Translations under genes and position numbers: made by a program
Origin: Bacteroidales bacterium
GTDB taxonomy: Bacteria > Bacteroidota > Bacteroidia > Bacteroidales > JAQUTK01
Reading direction: 5' to 3'
Assembly: GCA_028709785.1 (NCBI GenBank)
Contig: JAQUTK010000013.1
Location: 24,458 to 88,457, forward strand
Length of the DNA: 64,000 bases
The notes under the pieces: model-generated
What the model was told of the DNA's origin: nothing
The model's input: the letters and a program-made list of their open reading frames with translations, nothing else
Database searches by the model: none
Shown: in pieces, positions 43,290 to 52,896 of the stretch
Numbering within the stretch: position 1 is the stretch's first letter
Layout of the letters: each line of letters starts with the position of its first letter

Positions 43290-44057
43290 ATGAAAAAACT
43301 AGAAAAAATGTCGTTGATTCAATTGGCAGAAGTAATGCCTGTTATTTGTGAGAATGAACAAAAATGTTGTGTTGGAGGTAGTGACTTTTTTGTGAAAACC
43401 CCCAGTGGTGTTCAATACTTAGGGCATGTTTCAGACGGTCACGATGAAGTACGCTTTACTGATTATGAAACTTATTATCAATTAGGCGGCTCAGGCTCTA
43501 ATCCTGGTTCCTTGTATAATAGTTCTCAATCATTAGCTGAACTAAATAATAATACAGGGAACCAAGTTTCTGCAGCTAGCCTTGCATATGCATATTGCGA
43601 TTCAAAAGCTACCGGTGTCACTACCATCATCTCAGATATACTTAAAGATAAAGATGGTAACCCAGTTACAGGGTTATACGATCCAGAGACTGATACTATA
43701 AAACTATCATTAGATGAATTATCAGTTAAAATCACAAACGGTAATTTCTCAGAATTTAGAAGTGCCGTTACTCACGAATATGCCCACCATCAAACATACT
43801 CTACTATAAAAAATAATACTGCTTATTCTTCAGTAGATAAACTCACATCTAGAGTAATAGAATTAGCTGCTCTTGCTGCTCAAATCAATGAAGGTGTTCC
43901 TACATCTTACACAACGTCGGCTAGTTATAAAGATGCTTGTAACAATGCAGCAAGTTGGACTAAAGATCATGTTGATATATTAACAGACACTGATCGGAGT
44001 AATTACGAAACTGTCAAACAATTTTACGAACAAACGTATAATTGCACTTTAAACTAA
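43290..44057 (+). CDS. Double-glycine-leader protein with zinc metalloprotease motif (putative exporter cargo)
   Basis: A 255-residue protein. The first 30 residues, MKKLEKMSLIQLAEVMPVIC and on to CCVGG, look like the MKKLxKL-type double-glycine leaders of Bacteroidales natural-product precursors, with predicted cleavage after G30. The rest is not a small peptide. It holds an HExxH motif (H162, E163, H166 in THEYAHHQ) with a possible third zinc ligand E191 25 residues on, a spacing known in gluzincins, and YDPETDTIKLSLDEL before it. Six Cys are present (C20, C26, C27, C103 and two near the end). There is no Sec signal. A C39-peptidase exporter encoded 2.8 kb downstream would fit its leader. 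Substrate unknown. Confidence 0.75.
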   Translation: MKKLEKMSLIQLAEVMPVICENEQKCCVGGSDFFVKTPSGVQYLGHVSDGHDEVRFTDYETYYQLGGSGSNPGSLYNSSQSLAELNNNTGNQVSAASLAYAYCDSKATGVTTIISDILKDKDGNPVTGLYDPETDTIKLSLDELSVKITNGNFSEFRSAVTHEYAHHQTYSTIKNNTAYSSVDKLTSRVIELAALAAQINEGVPTSYTTSASYKDACNNAASWTKDHVDILTDTDRSNYETVKQFYEQTYNCTLN

Positions 44058-44096
44058 TACAATGATACTATTGTTAAACATCTAAAAATTAAAGGG

Positions 44097-45314
44097 ATGA
44101 AAAAGCAAGCAGTCTTATTTCTATTACTCATTCTATCCTTTTCGGGATACGGTTTTGATTTTCTGGTAGGAGGTCTGAATTATAGTACTAACAGTGATGG
44201 TACGTCAGTATCCGTAATGCGTCAAGATACATCCATAAAAAAAGCCGTTATCCCCGAAAAGGTAGAATATGAAGGCCGAACGTACAAAGTAACTTCGATA
44301 GCCCCCAATGGTTTTAGAGAATGCACACACTTAACCTCTATTTCAATTCCTTCAAGTGTTACTTCAATCGGCAAACTTGCTTTTTCCGATTGCAATTTAT
44401 TGACAAAATTTTCAGTAGCAAAGAAGAACACCTGTTTTGCAGATATAGAAGGGGTTTTGTATAATAAGAGCAAAGACACTCTTTTGTCTTATCCAAACCG
44501 AAAGGCGGAACGATATGTCATTCCATCCGGCGTTGTTGCTATACATGAAGACGCTTTTTGTTCAGGCAATAACCTAAGATCGCTTACGATTCCTGAGAGT
44601 GTCAGCTATATAGGAAGAAGTATATTTATTGGTTGTGATAAGCTTGCCGAAGTTTTTTGTCAGGGGAAAACTCCTCCTACGATAGGAGGCTATCGTATAG
44701 GATACTTACCCGGTTGTATCTTTTATGTGCCGAAATCCACCGGTAAAATATATTCATCTGCCCCCGGATGGATATATTCCACTTTGAATCGCATCAACAT
44801 TATTGAGAAAGGAACGATCACTACCTATAACGTGAAACTGAAGGAGGCTGGCACATTGCTGGAAGCTATTGGAAAGGATAATCTGAATAAGGTAATTAAA
44901 CTTACGATAGCCGGACCTATAAATGGTACCGATATCAAAATTATCAGATCTGAACTGCCTGTTCTCAGGATACTTGATTTGGGAGATGCAGACATCGTAA
45001 GTGGAGGTGAAAGTTACTGTAGTAAGAATGATACAACAATAGACAATGTCATTGGAGATAACATGTTTGATTTTATACCCTATTGGGAATCCCTTGTTCT
45101 GCCCAAGAGGCTGATAAGAATTGGAGAACATGCTATTTCGCATGGCTATAGACTTCAATCTATCACCATTCTGACGAAAACACCTCCTGTTTCAGCCCTT
45201 TCCTCCTTCATGTTAAATGACAAGTGCAAATTGTATGTGCCCAGAGGATGCGATGCGGTGTACGCTCAGGATGAAGGATGGAGAAAGTTTTATATCTATT
45301 ATGGTAATAAGTAA
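44097..45314 (+). CDS. BspA-like leucine-rich repeat surface protein (first paralogue)
   Basis: A 405-residue protein with a Sec signal peptide (MKKQAVLFLLLILSFSGYGF). It has several LRR_5/BspA-type repeats, for example LTSISIPSSVTSIGKLAFSD, LRSLTIPESVSYIGRSIF and WESLVLPKRLIRIGEHAISH, interrupted by a non-repeat segment (about 230-310, with the ILDLGDADIVSGGE motif). BspA-type proteins are usually surface-exposed and bind host proteins. It begins 39 bases after the metalloprotease-like gene and has a close paralogue at the end of the exporter operon. It has no visible lipobox or T9SS tail, so its surface route is unclear. Confidence 0.85.
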   Translation: MKKQAVLFLLLILSFSGYGFDFLVGGLNYSTNSDGTSVSVMRQDTSIKKAVIPEKVEYEGRTYKVTSIAPNGFRECTHLTSISIPSSVTSIGKLAFSDCNLLTKFSVAKKNTCFADIEGVLYNKSKDTLLSYPNRKAERYVIPSGVVAIHEDAFCSGNNLRSLTIPESVSYIGRSIFIGCDKLAEVFCQGKTPPTIGGYRIGYLPGCIFYVPKSTGKIYSSAPGWIYSTLNRINIIEKGTITTYNVKLKEAGTLLEAIGKDNLNKVIKLTIAGPINGTDIKIIRSELPVLRILDLGDADIVSGGESYCSKNDTTIDNVIGDNMFDFIPYWESLVLPKRLIRIGEHAISHGYRLQSITILTKTPPVSALSSFMLNDKCKLYVPRGCDAVYAQDEGWRKFYIYYGNK

Positions 45315-45559
45315 TTTTCAAAAAACATGAACCTGAGTTAGGAATACGATTTTGTATTTCTAACTACCATTTGCGACTCTAAACTTAGGGTTATTGCAAA
45401 AGGAGATAAAGCTCATAAACGAGGTGAATATATTCTTGTTTGGAACACTTGAAGATCTGCAACTCCATAAAGATTCGCATGGATAACACAGATGATCTTC
45501 CCCTTTGCTATAAACAAATAGACAGATTTACGCTCTGCATAAAAACATTAAAATATAAT

Positions 45560-46885
45560 ATGGCCACAGAATCTAAAGAGCCAGATCAGCTAGCTACCTC
45601 CTCTAACGCCAATGAGCGTTGTGAGGAGGTACAAGCTATTGTAGACAGGATGCCAACAAAAGGTGCCACATATGTAGCTGTAGTTGTTACTGTAATGGTG
45701 GTTATCGCATTTACATTATCATGTGTTATATCTTATCCGGATACAGTAGATGGTAATATATCACTTACAGCAGGTGCGGCACCAGTACGGTTAGTTTCAA
45801 AAGTAGATGGAGAATTAGAGTTTTATCATAAGGATGGCGATATGGTAAAACAAAACGACCTTTTGGCATCTATTCAAAATGCAGCTGAGCCAAAAGAGGT
45901 GCTTGCACTTGAGAAAGTTCTTAATCTTTCTTTCAGTGCCTCAGAAGATAGTATGATAGAGATCCACAAAGATGCGATGGGTGAGTTAAGCGGATCTTTC
46001 AACGATTATTTGCTTGCTTTGAACCTATACAAACAAAACCTTAATTCTGATCTTTATCAGACTGTGATTAGAAACTTGAATAGTCAGATAGCTTCTGACC
46101 GCGAGATTTTACATCATGTGGATGCCGATCGAAAGATACGTCAGGAAGCTTTGGAGTTGAGTAGCAAGAAACTAAAAAAGGATTCGTTACTACTGACCCA
46201 CAAAGCAATCACAGAAGAGGATTTGGATCAGCAGCGTACACAATATCTGAACTCATCAGAGAGCTATTGGAGTACAGAGAGTAACCGTTCCACCGTACTG
46301 GGGAGGATTGATCAAAATGAAATTGAAATCAGACGTACACGAATAGAACAAAAAGAAACCATAGAGAAACTTTTGTCAGAAGTGCAAGGGAAACGGAATT
46401 ATCTATTGAATGAGATCCGTGTCTGGAAAGAACGATATTTACTAATCTCACCTTTTGAGGGAAGATTGGAATATTTAGGCTTTTGGCGCAATCATGGCTT
46501 TGTTCAATCAGGAGCAGAGGTGCTTACTGTCGTGCCCAAACAACAAGAACTGTTCGGTGAAGTACGTATACCATCTATTGGCGCCGGAAAGGTCAAAGTC
46601 GGACAGCCTGTTAATGTCAAGGTTAACAATTATCCGTACGATGAGTATGGATACATAAAGGGTAAAGTGACAAAAGTATCAAAAATGCCAAGTCTTGTCA
46701 CGACTAAAGATGGTAATGTTGATAGCTATTTAGCAATTGTCCATTTTCCGGATGGAGCTGTGACGAACTACGGCATCCTCTTAAATATCGATTTTGAGAG
46801 CAAAGGTACGGCGGAAATCATTACTAAAGATAAAAGACTTATAGAGAGGTTGTTTGACAACCTCAAGTCATTAGGAACAAAATAG
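45560..46885 (+). CDS. HlyD-type periplasmic adaptor of a type I export system
   Basis: About 441 residues from the ATG at 45560; an ATG at 45479 in the same frame is possible. A short cytoplasmic part (ERCEEVQAIVDRMPTKGATY) is followed by one membrane segment (about 37-57), a biotinyl-lipoyl-like half (VRLVSKVDGELEFYHKDGD), a long coiled-coil hairpin (about 115-310) and the returning half (YLLISPFEGRLEYLGF, FGEVRIPSIGAGKVKVGQPV). It bridges the ABC exporter and the TolC-like channel. The EEVQxIxxRMP front is typical of Bacteroidetes adaptors that work with C39-peptidase exporters. It is 13 bases before the exporter gene. Confidence 0.9.
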   Translation: MATESKEPDQLATSSNANERCEEVQAIVDRMPTKGATYVAVVVTVMVVIAFTLSCVISYPDTVDGNISLTAGAAPVRLVSKVDGELEFYHKDGDMVKQNDLLASIQNAAEPKEVLALEKVLNLSFSASEDSMIEIHKDAMGELSGSFNDYLLALNLYKQNLNSDLYQTVIRNLNSQIASDREILHHVDADRKIRQEALELSSKKLKKDSLLLTHKAITEEDLDQQRTQYLNSSESYWSTESNRSTVLGRIDQNEIEIRRTRIEQKETIEKLLSEVQGKRNYLLNEIRVWKERYLLISPFEGRLEYLGFWRNHGFVQSGAEVLTVVPKQQELFGEVRIPSIGAGKVKVGQPVNVKVNNYPYDEYGYIKGKVTKVSKMPSLVTTKDGNVDSYLAIVHFPDGAVTNYGILLNIDFESKGTAEIITKDKRLIERLFDNLKSLGTK

Positions 46886-46897
46886 AAACCAACAGAT

Positions 46898-49141
46898 ATG
46901 AATACCATGATTATTGATCGCTTTCCTGTTGAATACCAGATGGACTCACAGGATTGCGGTCCTGCTTCCTTAAAGATAATTGCCAAATACTACGGTCGCT
47001 TTTATTCTCTTCAATATCTGCGTGACCAGTGTGGCATTCGTAAAGAAGGTGTTTCTTTGCTGGACATCAGTACCGGTGCTGAAGGCATCGGATTGCGAAC
47101 GCTTGCTGTTCGTGCCACAATAGATGATTTGGTTACCAAGGTACCTTTACCTCTGATTGCTTTCTGGAAACAAAATCACTTTATTGTTGTTTTCAAAACA
47201 ACAAAGAAACATGTTTATGTTTCAGATCCGGCCAAAGGCAAGATTCGTTATACACATGACGAATTCATGAAAGGATGGCTACTACCGGGTGAAAAACAGG
47301 GAGCAGTCTTAGCTATTGAACCTACAGCTGATTTTAATCAGACAAAAGATCAAAAGCTAATGGAGAGGAAAAGTTTTATGAGCATTATTCGCTACTTAAG
47401 ACCTTACAAGAGACAGTTTATTATCATACTGATTATAATGACTCTTGTCACATTGCTACAAGCCATCCTCCCCTTTATCTCAAAAGCAGTGATAGATATC
47501 GGAATAAAAACATCCGCCATCAGTTTTATTAATATGGTACTGATTGGAAATATTACCATCTTATTAAGTGTTACCATTTTTAATATAGTACGCGACTGGA
47601 TATTGATGCACATCACTTCACGTGTAAACATTGCATTAATTTCTGATTATCTGGTCAAGCTTATGAAGCTCCCCGTCACTTTCTTTGAAAACAAGTTGAT
47701 TGGAGATATTTTACAGCGGGCACAAGACCATGAGCGAATTAGGAGTTTCATCATGAATAACTCCCTTTCCTTTATCTTTTCGATGTTCACCTTTGTGGTC
47801 TTCAGTATCATTTTATTTCTTTATCACCCGGCCTTATTTTATATCTTTCTAGGGGGTTCAATACTCTATGTTTTGTGGGTATTACTATTCTTATCCATAC
47901 GAAAGAAGCTGGATTGGGAATATTTTGAACTGGTCTCGAAAAACCAGAGCTATTGGGTAGAAACGGTTTCAAACATCCAGGATATCAAGATCTACAATAT
48001 TGAAAAACCACGACGCTGGAAGTGGGAAGAGATACAGGCTGGTTTGTATAGGGTCAATCAACGTGTATTGAATGTTACAAACTTACAAAATCTCGGCGCG
48101 CAGTTTATTGAGAGTATTAAAAACATGGCTATTGTGTTTTATTGCGCGATGGGAGTGATCAATGGAGAGATCACCTTTGGTGTAATGATCTCCGCTCAAT
48201 TTATTCTTGGCATGCTGAATGGTCCGTTGATTCAGTTTATCAATTTCGTAATTTCAGCCCAGTATGCAAAGATTAGTTTTTATCGGATCAATGAAATTCG
48301 CCAGTTAGACGATGAAGAGGAGATTATGTCCACTGGGAATAGCGAAATATTGCCCACTGACAAAAGCATTTCACTTCACAATGTGATGTTTCAGTATCAG
48401 CCCAACAGTCCTTTTGTCTTACAACATATAAATTTATTTATACCCCACAACAAAATAACGGCTATAGTGGGAGGCAGCGGAAGTGGAAAATCCACACTGT
48501 TAAAGTTACTTGTACGTATGTATAAACTCTCGTATGGAGAGATAAAGATGGGAAACATGAACGTGGAAAGCATCGGATTAAGACAATGGCGTGCAATGTG
48601 TGGTGTCGTAATGCAGGATGGTAAGCTGTTTAATGATACAATCCTGAATAACATTGTCATGTTTGATGAGAAAACAAACTATGACCAGGTACAGGAAGCT
48701 TGTCGAATTGCTCAGATTGATAAGGAGATATTGGAAATGCCAAAAGGTTTCGACACATTGATTGGCGAAACAGGAAGAGGACTTAGTGGTGGTCAGAAGC
48801 AACGTTTGCTGATTGCCAGAGCACTGTATCGCAACCCTGAAATCTTATTTCTGGATGAAGCGACCAACGCTTTGGACAGCATGAATGAATCACGGTTAAT
48901 AAATGCCCTAAACGGGGCTTTTGAAAATCGTACCGTAATAGTAGTTGCGCATCGTCTTAGTACAATCCGTAATGCCGATCAGATTGTCGTGCTGGATAAA
49001 GGATTTGTTGTTGAGATTGGAAACCACGAAATACTGATGAAGAAAAAAGGATTTTATTACAATTTGGTTAATACACAAATGTTGCCATCGGTACAAGAAG
49101 AATCAAATCTTAAAAATGAGATGCCTGCACATGAAGATTAA
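46898..49141 (+). CDS. C39-peptidase-containing ABC exporter
   Basis: A 747-residue fusion. The N-terminal C39 peptidase (about 1-140) has C20 in SQDCGPASLK, H94 in QNHFIVV and D110 in YVSDPAKG, the triad that cleaves double-glycine leaders. A six-helix ABC membrane domain (about 165-455) follows. The nucleotide-binding domain has Walker A GGSGSGKST (about 524-532), GLSGGQKQR (about 628), Walker B EILFLDEATNALD and the H-loop VVAHRLST. It should remove the leader and export the substrate across the inner membrane. It is flanked by adaptor and channel genes, and a double-glycine-leader gene lies upstream. Confidence 0.95.
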   Translation: MNTMIIDRFPVEYQMDSQDCGPASLKIIAKYYGRFYSLQYLRDQCGIRKEGVSLLDISTGAEGIGLRTLAVRATIDDLVTKVPLPLIAFWKQNHFIVVFKTTKKHVYVSDPAKGKIRYTHDEFMKGWLLPGEKQGAVLAIEPTADFNQTKDQKLMERKSFMSIIRYLRPYKRQFIIILIIMTLVTLLQAILPFISKAVIDIGIKTSAISFINMVLIGNITILLSVTIFNIVRDWILMHITSRVNIALISDYLVKLMKLPVTFFENKLIGDILQRAQDHERIRSFIMNNSLSFIFSMFTFVVFSIILFLYHPALFYIFLGGSILYVLWVLLFLSIRKKLDWEYFELVSKNQSYWVETVSNIQDIKIYNIEKPRRWKWEEIQAGLYRVNQRVLNVTNLQNLGAQFIESIKNMAIVFYCAMGVINGEITFGVMISAQFILGMLNGPLIQFINFVISAQYAKISFYRINEIRQLDDEEEIMSTGNSEILPTDKSISLHNVMFQYQPNSPFVLQHINLFIPHNKITAIVGGSGSGKSTLLKLLVRMYKLSYGEIKMGNMNVESIGLRQWRAMCGVVMQDGKLFNDTILNNIVMFDEKTNYDQVQEACRIAQIDKEILEMPKGFDTLIGETGRGLSGGQKQRLLIARALYRNPEILFLDEATNALDSMNESRLINALNGAFENRTVIVVAHRLSTIRNADQIVVLDKGFVVEIGNHEILMKKKGFYYNLVNTQMLPSVQEESNLKNEMPAHED

Positions 49142-50627
49142 TAATAGTTCACTAATAGGAATTGTATTCTGTTTTGCTTCAAATTATTTGGTAGCTCAAG
49201 AACAGATTGTCTTCAATATGAAGACAGTTATTGAGCGGTATGCTCTGAATTCCATTGAAGCACAGAATGCTGCTCTTGACTATAAAAATCAGATATTAAA
49301 TGATCAGAACACTCGGAAAGAATTCTTGCCAACACTCGCCTTTTCACTTAGCCCTTTGAACTTTAACCGTTCAATTCGATCGCTGCAAAGCCCCAATGAC
49401 GGTAGCTATTCCTATATTGAGGATTATTCTAACAGCAGCAGTACAGGACTTTCTGTCAGCCAGAAAGTGCCGTATGTAAACGGGACCTTTTCAGTTTCTT
49501 CCAGTTTGAATATGCTTGGAGAGTTCTCTAAAGATTTATATAGTTTTAGCAGTACACCCTATCGGTTTAGCTATCAGCAACAATTATTTGGCCAGTATAA
49601 AACGTATCGCTGGCAACAGCAAGTCAATCGGTTGAAAAGAAATAAGATCGTAAAAGAGTACGTCCGGACATTATCATCAATCCAGGAAAAAGCCGCTCAG
49701 CTTTATATGGATTTATATGTGTGTAAACGTTCATTGGAGTATGCAGAATATCAGTGCCTGACATCCGATTCATTGCTTAAAATATCAAGGATACGTCTTG
49801 ATCAGGGTACTATGCTTGAGAAGGATTATCTCACCTTGGAACTTCAGAACACCAATCAGCACTTATTAATGGAAGAAGAGAGTCATAATTATTCAAATGC
49901 CATGGATGAGATGTTAGCGCTACTTAGTATTCATAGCGAAGACTCTTCTTTTGAAGTGGAACCTCCAAGCAGCGAAATGCCACTCAGTATTCAGGTGGCA
50001 GATGTTCAACAGAAAATTCAGATTTATAGTCCGGACCCGGAAAATAGGATGGTCAGCGATATTGAGGCCGAACAAACTGTCTACAAGGCTCGTATGGACC
50101 AATGGCTGAATGCAACTATCAACATGAATTATGGTACTAACCAGTATGGTACAAACTTGTATAATGTCTATCATAAACCACTTTCTCAGCAGTCGGTAAC
50201 TGTTGGGCTTCAGATACCATTGTTTAATTGGGGCATTGGGAGAAACAAGGTGATTATTGCCAAGAATGAATATCAGCAGACAAAAAATAATCTCAACAAA
50301 GAGAAGGAAGAGCAAGAAAGGAGTTTAAAGAAAGATGTGGAACAGTATAATTATCTGATTGAGACGATGGCAATGGCAAAAAAGAGCTATGAGCTTTCGC
50401 AAAAAAACTTTGAACTTACATTATTTGAATTAAAACATCAACGTGCAACGGTTGACAAACTCGTGGAGATTGAGACAGCCATGAAACAGAGTTTTATTCA
50501 ATATCTTAGAAAATTGAGCAGTGTCTGGAATCAATATTACTCAATACGTTCAAATTGTCTGTACGACTATATTGAAGATAAACCTATGGCGGATATTTTT
50601 CAAGATCAAATAATCAATTGGAAGTAA
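49131..50627 (+). CDS. TolC-like outer-membrane efflux protein
   Basis: About 498 residues. The ATG at 49131 overlaps the exporter end by 11 bases and gives a signal peptide (MKINNSSLIGIVFCFASNYLVAQ). The OEP pattern of two repeated halves is present: ERYALNSIEAQNAALDYKNQ and a helical segment, barrel strands such as TGLSVSQKVPYVNGTF, then the second half with TVGLQIPLFNWGIGRNKV and a long C-terminal coiled coil. It forms the outer-membrane tunnel of the type I system. Confidence 0.9.
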   Translation: MKINNSSLIGIVFCFASNYLVAQEQIVFNMKTVIERYALNSIEAQNAALDYKNQILNDQNTRKEFLPTLAFSLSPLNFNRSIRSLQSPNDGSYSYIEDYSNSSSTGLSVSQKVPYVNGTFSVSSSLNMLGEFSKDLYSFSSTPYRFSYQQQLFGQYKTYRWQQQVNRLKRNKIVKEYVRTLSSIQEKAAQLYMDLYVCKRSLEYAEYQCLTSDSLLKISRIRLDQGTMLEKDYLTLELQNTNQHLLMEEESHNYSNAMDEMLALLSIHSEDSSFEVEPPSSEMPLSIQVADVQQKIQIYSPDPENRMVSDIEAEQTVYKARMDQWLNATINMNYGTNQYGTNLYNVYHKPLSQQSVTVGLQIPLFNWGIGRNKVIIAKNEYQQTKNNLNKEKEEQERSLKKDVEQYNYLIETMAMAKKSYELSQKNFELTLFELKHQRATVDKLVEIETAMKQSFIQYLRKLSSVWNQYYSIRSNCLYDYIEDKPMADIFQDQIINWK

Positions 50628-50631
50628 TACA

Positions 50632-51684
50632 ATGGAAGCCAAAGAATATTACACGAAACTCTCCGACTATCTGATCTTAAACGGATACTCAAAGAATAAC
50701 TCCGGTCTTTATTATGGAAAAGCGGGGCTAGCTGTTGGTCTGTTTGAACTAAGTCGCTATTTAAATGATGAGAGAATAGAAAACCATGCTTTCGAACTAC
50801 TGAATCAATCTCTGATATCCAAAACAGAAGTTTGTGATCTTGAAAAGGGACTATCAGGCATCGCTTATGCTCTTCGATATCTGGTTGAGAATCGTTTTAT
50901 TGAAGCTGATGCGAATGAACTTATCGGCGATAAACTGGATAAGATTGCCATATACATCTGCGATGATTCCGGTAAATGGCAGGAAAGAATGGATAAATTG
51001 TACGCTCTTCTTTATGCTTTTGGAAAAGATGAATTCATGAGGTTCCAGTCATGCATGGGCAATGCTGCAATCTTATGGGAAAAGAATACAGAAGAAATGC
51101 TAAATGATTTGTCACATATACTGACTGTCGATTCACCATTAACACTAGAGTTGCAACGACGGTTTATCTTATGGATACAGTGGCTAAGACGGGCTGAAAG
51201 GCGAGATATTTCATCTCAGCTCAATAAAACTCTTGTTTCTGAAACTATAATAACTTACAGAAAAGTGCTGGATTCAGGATTATTGATGCAATCATCTACG
51301 GCAAACTATTTTTTGTATCAAACTAAATCAAATAGAATAGACTTGTCTGCTATTCTTGAAGCCATCTCAACGCAAGACAGAATCATTGATTCATTCTGTA
51401 ATTTATTAGATAAAAGTTTTACTGATCCTATCTATATCCATGGAGAGAAAACTGAGACATTTATACAAAATGCAATGCAAAACAATATATATTGTTCGAA
51501 ACTCAAAGGAGGGTTAACCCAGCTCTTGATGTATGAGATAGCTGTAGAAGATCCATCTGCAAGAGAAAGACTAAGTGAGCTGATTCTTCTTCCGGATATT
51601 CATGAGATCAAAGGAGCTGAAAAACAAATTATTCAAACAATTAACTATAATGAAAAGACAGATACTGTTAATGGACATGAGTAG
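50632..51684 (+). CDS. LanC-like protein lacking the zinc-site motifs
   Basis: A 350-residue soluble protein starting 4 bases after the channel gene. The front resembles the alpha/alpha-barrel of LanC-like cyclases (SGLYYGKAGLAVGLFELSRY, then LEKGLSGIAYALRYL). The zinc ligands of active LanC (Cys in a WCYG motif and a CHG motif) are not seen, and there is no LanB or LanM dehydratase and no lanthipeptide-like precursor nearby. It is therefore probably not a lanthionine cyclase, but a chaperone-like or scaffold relative. Such genes recur in Bacteroidales clusters with C39 exporters. It overlaps the glycosyltransferase gene by 35 bases. Confidence 0.65.
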   Translation: MEAKEYYTKLSDYLILNGYSKNNSGLYYGKAGLAVGLFELSRYLNDERIENHAFELLNQSLISKTEVCDLEKGLSGIAYALRYLVENRFIEADANELIGDKLDKIAIYICDDSGKWQERMDKLYALLYAFGKDEFMRFQSCMGNAAILWEKNTEEMLNDLSHILTVDSPLTLELQRRFILWIQWLRRAERRDISSQLNKTLVSETIITYRKVLDSGLLMQSSTANYFLYQTKSNRIDLSAILEAISTQDRIIDSFCNLLDKSFTDPIYIHGEKTETFIQNAMQNNIYCSKLKGGLTQLLMYEIAVEDPSARERLSELILLPDIHEIKGAEKQIIQTINYNEKTDTVNGHE

Positions 51685-52888
51685 TTCCTCCAATACATCT
51701 GGTGTAGACCGATATCTTGAATCTTTATTAAACGGACTTACAAGAGTTGGAACCTATGAAATTATTTGGCTTAGTTTGCGAAATGACCCACAGCTGTTCT
51801 TCCACAAGGAAGAACAAAAAGAAGGATATAAAAAAATCATTATCCCTCTTCCAGAGGAACAAGATCCTATCATCTCAACGCAGTTCTGGTGTGAGCAGTA
51901 CTATCGGGTAGTGATAGAAATCATCTCAAGGTACCTCTCTATTTATTCTGTATCATTAGTTCACATCCACACATTGAATCTTATTGATCTAGCCTTAATA
52001 ATGAAAGAAGAATACGGTTGTAAAATCATTACTCATCTTCATTGTATCCCTTGGAAAGGAGTATTGAATCTACACAAAGATCTCTTTAAAGAACAATATC
52101 AACAATATTACAAAGAAAAGAATTATAACAGAAAAATCTACATGACTAATATCAGCGAAGAACGTTCCTATTTGTCCGCTGATAAGGTTATCTGTGTTAC
52201 AGCGTGTGCGAAAGAGTTTGTCCATAATATAGCTCAGACTTCTAAAGAGAGAATAGCAATAATCACCAATGGTATGGATGACTGCAATACAGAAGGCGAT
52301 AAGCATAGAGAGTTCCCCAAAAAAGGACGACGACTTCTCTATGTAGGAGGGCTTTCTGAAAGTAAAGGCATTTTTACTATCCTCAATACAATGGATCGTT
52401 TACATAAGCAAGGCAAAACGTTTGAACTTATTGCTGCTGGAAGTGTAGATTCAAGAACACGAAATCTTATCGAAACAAAATATTCACATTTAAACATTCA
52501 ACTTCCGGGAAGAGTTGATTTCGAAACTTTAAAGGAGTATTACAAATGGGCAGATATTGGTTGTATTGCCTCTTTGCAAGAGCAGTGTAGTTATGTCGCT
52601 ATTGAGATGGCTATGTTTGGACTACCTATTATCACAACGGCAGTAGATGGATTAGACGAAATGTTTATTGATGGGGTAAGTGCTCTTAAGGTCAGAACAT
52701 TATTTCATAGATATATTGGTTTACGTATTGATGAAGATCAATTAGTTCAAACTCTTATCCGATTATCAGAGAATAGCTCTTTACGTGCTTCACTTTCGAT
52801 TGGTGCTCGAAAAAGATATCTATCAAAATTCACTCTTTCCAGAATGATAGAAGAGACATGCAAAGTGTATGAAGAGGTAATTCAATAA
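51650..52888 (+). CDS. GT4-family glycosyltransferase of the Bacteroidales double-glycine/exporter cluster type
   Basis: About 412 residues from the ATG at 51650. The start (MKRQILLMDMSSSSNTSGVD) and the two-Rossmann GT-B layout fit a Bacteroidales glycosyltransferase family that I recall being linked to double-glycine-leader and radical-SAM clusters. Core motifs are VHIHTLNLIDLAL, KGRRLLYVGGLSESKG, AGSVDSRTRN and QEQCSYVAIEMAMFGLPII. It lacks membrane segments. It starts inside the end of the LanC-like gene, so expression is coupled. Target unknown; the cargo or the LRR proteins are candidates. Confidence 0.87.
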   Translation: MKRQILLMDMSSSSNTSGVDRYLESLLNGLTRVGTYEIIWLSLRNDPQLFFHKEEQKEGYKKIIIPLPEEQDPIISTQFWCEQYYRVVIEIISRYLSIYSVSLVHIHTLNLIDLALIMKEEYGCKIITHLHCIPWKGVLNLHKDLFKEQYQQYYKEKNYNRKIYMTNISEERSYLSADKVICVTACAKEFVHNIAQTSKERIAIITNGMDDCNTEGDKHREFPKKGRRLLYVGGLSESKGIFTILNTMDRLHKQGKTFELIAAGSVDSRTRNLIETKYSHLNIQLPGRVDFETLKEYYKWADIGCIASLQEQCSYVAIEMAMFGLPIITTAVDGLDEMFIDGVSALKVRTLFHRYIGLRIDEDQLVQTLIRLSENSSLRASLSIGARKRYLSKFTLSRMIEETCKVYEEVIQ

Positions 52889-52896
52889 TTTACGAC

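Noticed and set aside
44097..44200. FLVGGL in the BspA-like proteins as a second double-glycine leader
   Set aside because: The Gly-Gly lies just after a clear Sec signal peptide and corresponds to the usual first strand of BspA-type proteins, so C39 cleavage is not needed to explain it.
44058..45559. Additional short double-glycine peptides hidden in the cluster gaps (43159-43289 and 45315-45559)
   Set aside because: Reading all plus-strand ATGs in these gaps gives only very short frames that stop at once; no MKKL-type leader was found.
43290..51684. Classical lanthipeptide biosynthesis cluster
   Set aside because: A LanC-like gene and C39 exporter are present, but there is no dehydratase, no short Ser/Thr/Cys-rich core peptide, and the LanC-like protein lacks the zinc motifs.
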